Both the position numbers and the translations under genes were made by a program. The notes below the pieces were generated by a model, which saw only the letters and a program-made list of their open reading frames with translations, was not told where the DNA came from and did not search any database. A DNA stretch of 24,813 nucleotides, taken from Bacillota bacterium (GTDB taxonomy: Bacteria > Bacillota > Clostridia > Christensenellales > Aristaeellaceae). Shown one piece after another: positions 24,812-24,813 of this stretch; position 1 is the stretch's first letter, and each line of letters starts with the position of its first letter. The stretch lies in assembly GCA_023392515.1 (NCBI GenBank), contig JAEVYX010000093.1:1-24813 (forward strand), in the 5' to 3' direction.

Positions 24812-24813
24812 GA

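Noticed and set aside
24628..24813. Open frame running to the window end
   Set aside because: It passes through consecutive perfect hairpins and encodes no recognisable sequence; the structure explains the bases better.

Overview
The window looks like part of the chromosome of an anaerobic, moderate-GC Bacillota bacterium, most likely Clostridia. Pointers are strong AGGAGG-type ribosome-binding sites, Gram-positive vegetative (SigA-type) promoters, a long homodimer-type pyruvate:ferredoxin oxidoreductase, a probable Re-citrate synthase (an enzyme of strict anaerobes), a Mef-like drug exporter and a Gly-X-Y surface protein of the kind common in Clostridia. No rRNA, tRNA, CRISPR array, insertion sequence or prophage was recognised. 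The species cannot be named from this sequence.

Left part (1-8000). The 3' end of uvrC (DNA repair) runs convergently into pgsA (phospholipid synthesis), and the two stop codons share a TTAA. A divergent region leads to a two-gene operon: an XRE-cupin regulator and an AMP-forming acyl-CoA synthetase, closed by a terminator. A 336-base gap holds a possible small Cys-containing peptide ORF. Then come an aspartate-type aminotransferase and a DRE-TIM metallolyase that best fits Re-citrate synthase. Together these could supply oxaloacetate and condense it with acetyl-CoA on the way to glutamate. A 7-TM GGDEF protein lies on the minus strand.

Middle part (8000-17000). A strong promoter and a structured leader of about 220 bases precede prfC and typA, two translational GTPases in tandem. 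A Nudix hydrolase and an SGNH esterase converge. The SGNH gene and a 1095-residue 7TM-PAS-GAF-PAS-GGDEF-HD-GYP protein are divergent, and their two -35 elements sit inside an identical 13-base sequence in inverted orientation. The two GGDEF proteins point to membrane-sensed c-di-GMP (or related dinucleotide) signalling.

Right part (17000-24813). A Mef-family (macrolide efflux-like) MFS transporter has its own promoter and a short leader ORF, MTASLFL, followed by competing hairpins. This resembles the drug-inducible attenuators of mef/erm genes and is the most interesting regulatory signal in the window. Next are a collagen-like protein with regularly placed breaks in its Gly-X-Y tract, a GtrA-family membrane protein, and pyruvate:ferredoxin oxidoreductase, which is driven by a perfect consensus promoter and carries an unusual Cys-rich insert. 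The last 220 bases are an array of seven consecutive hairpins that ends in an intrinsic terminator.

Identifications rest on motifs and remembered family sequences; no database search was possible.
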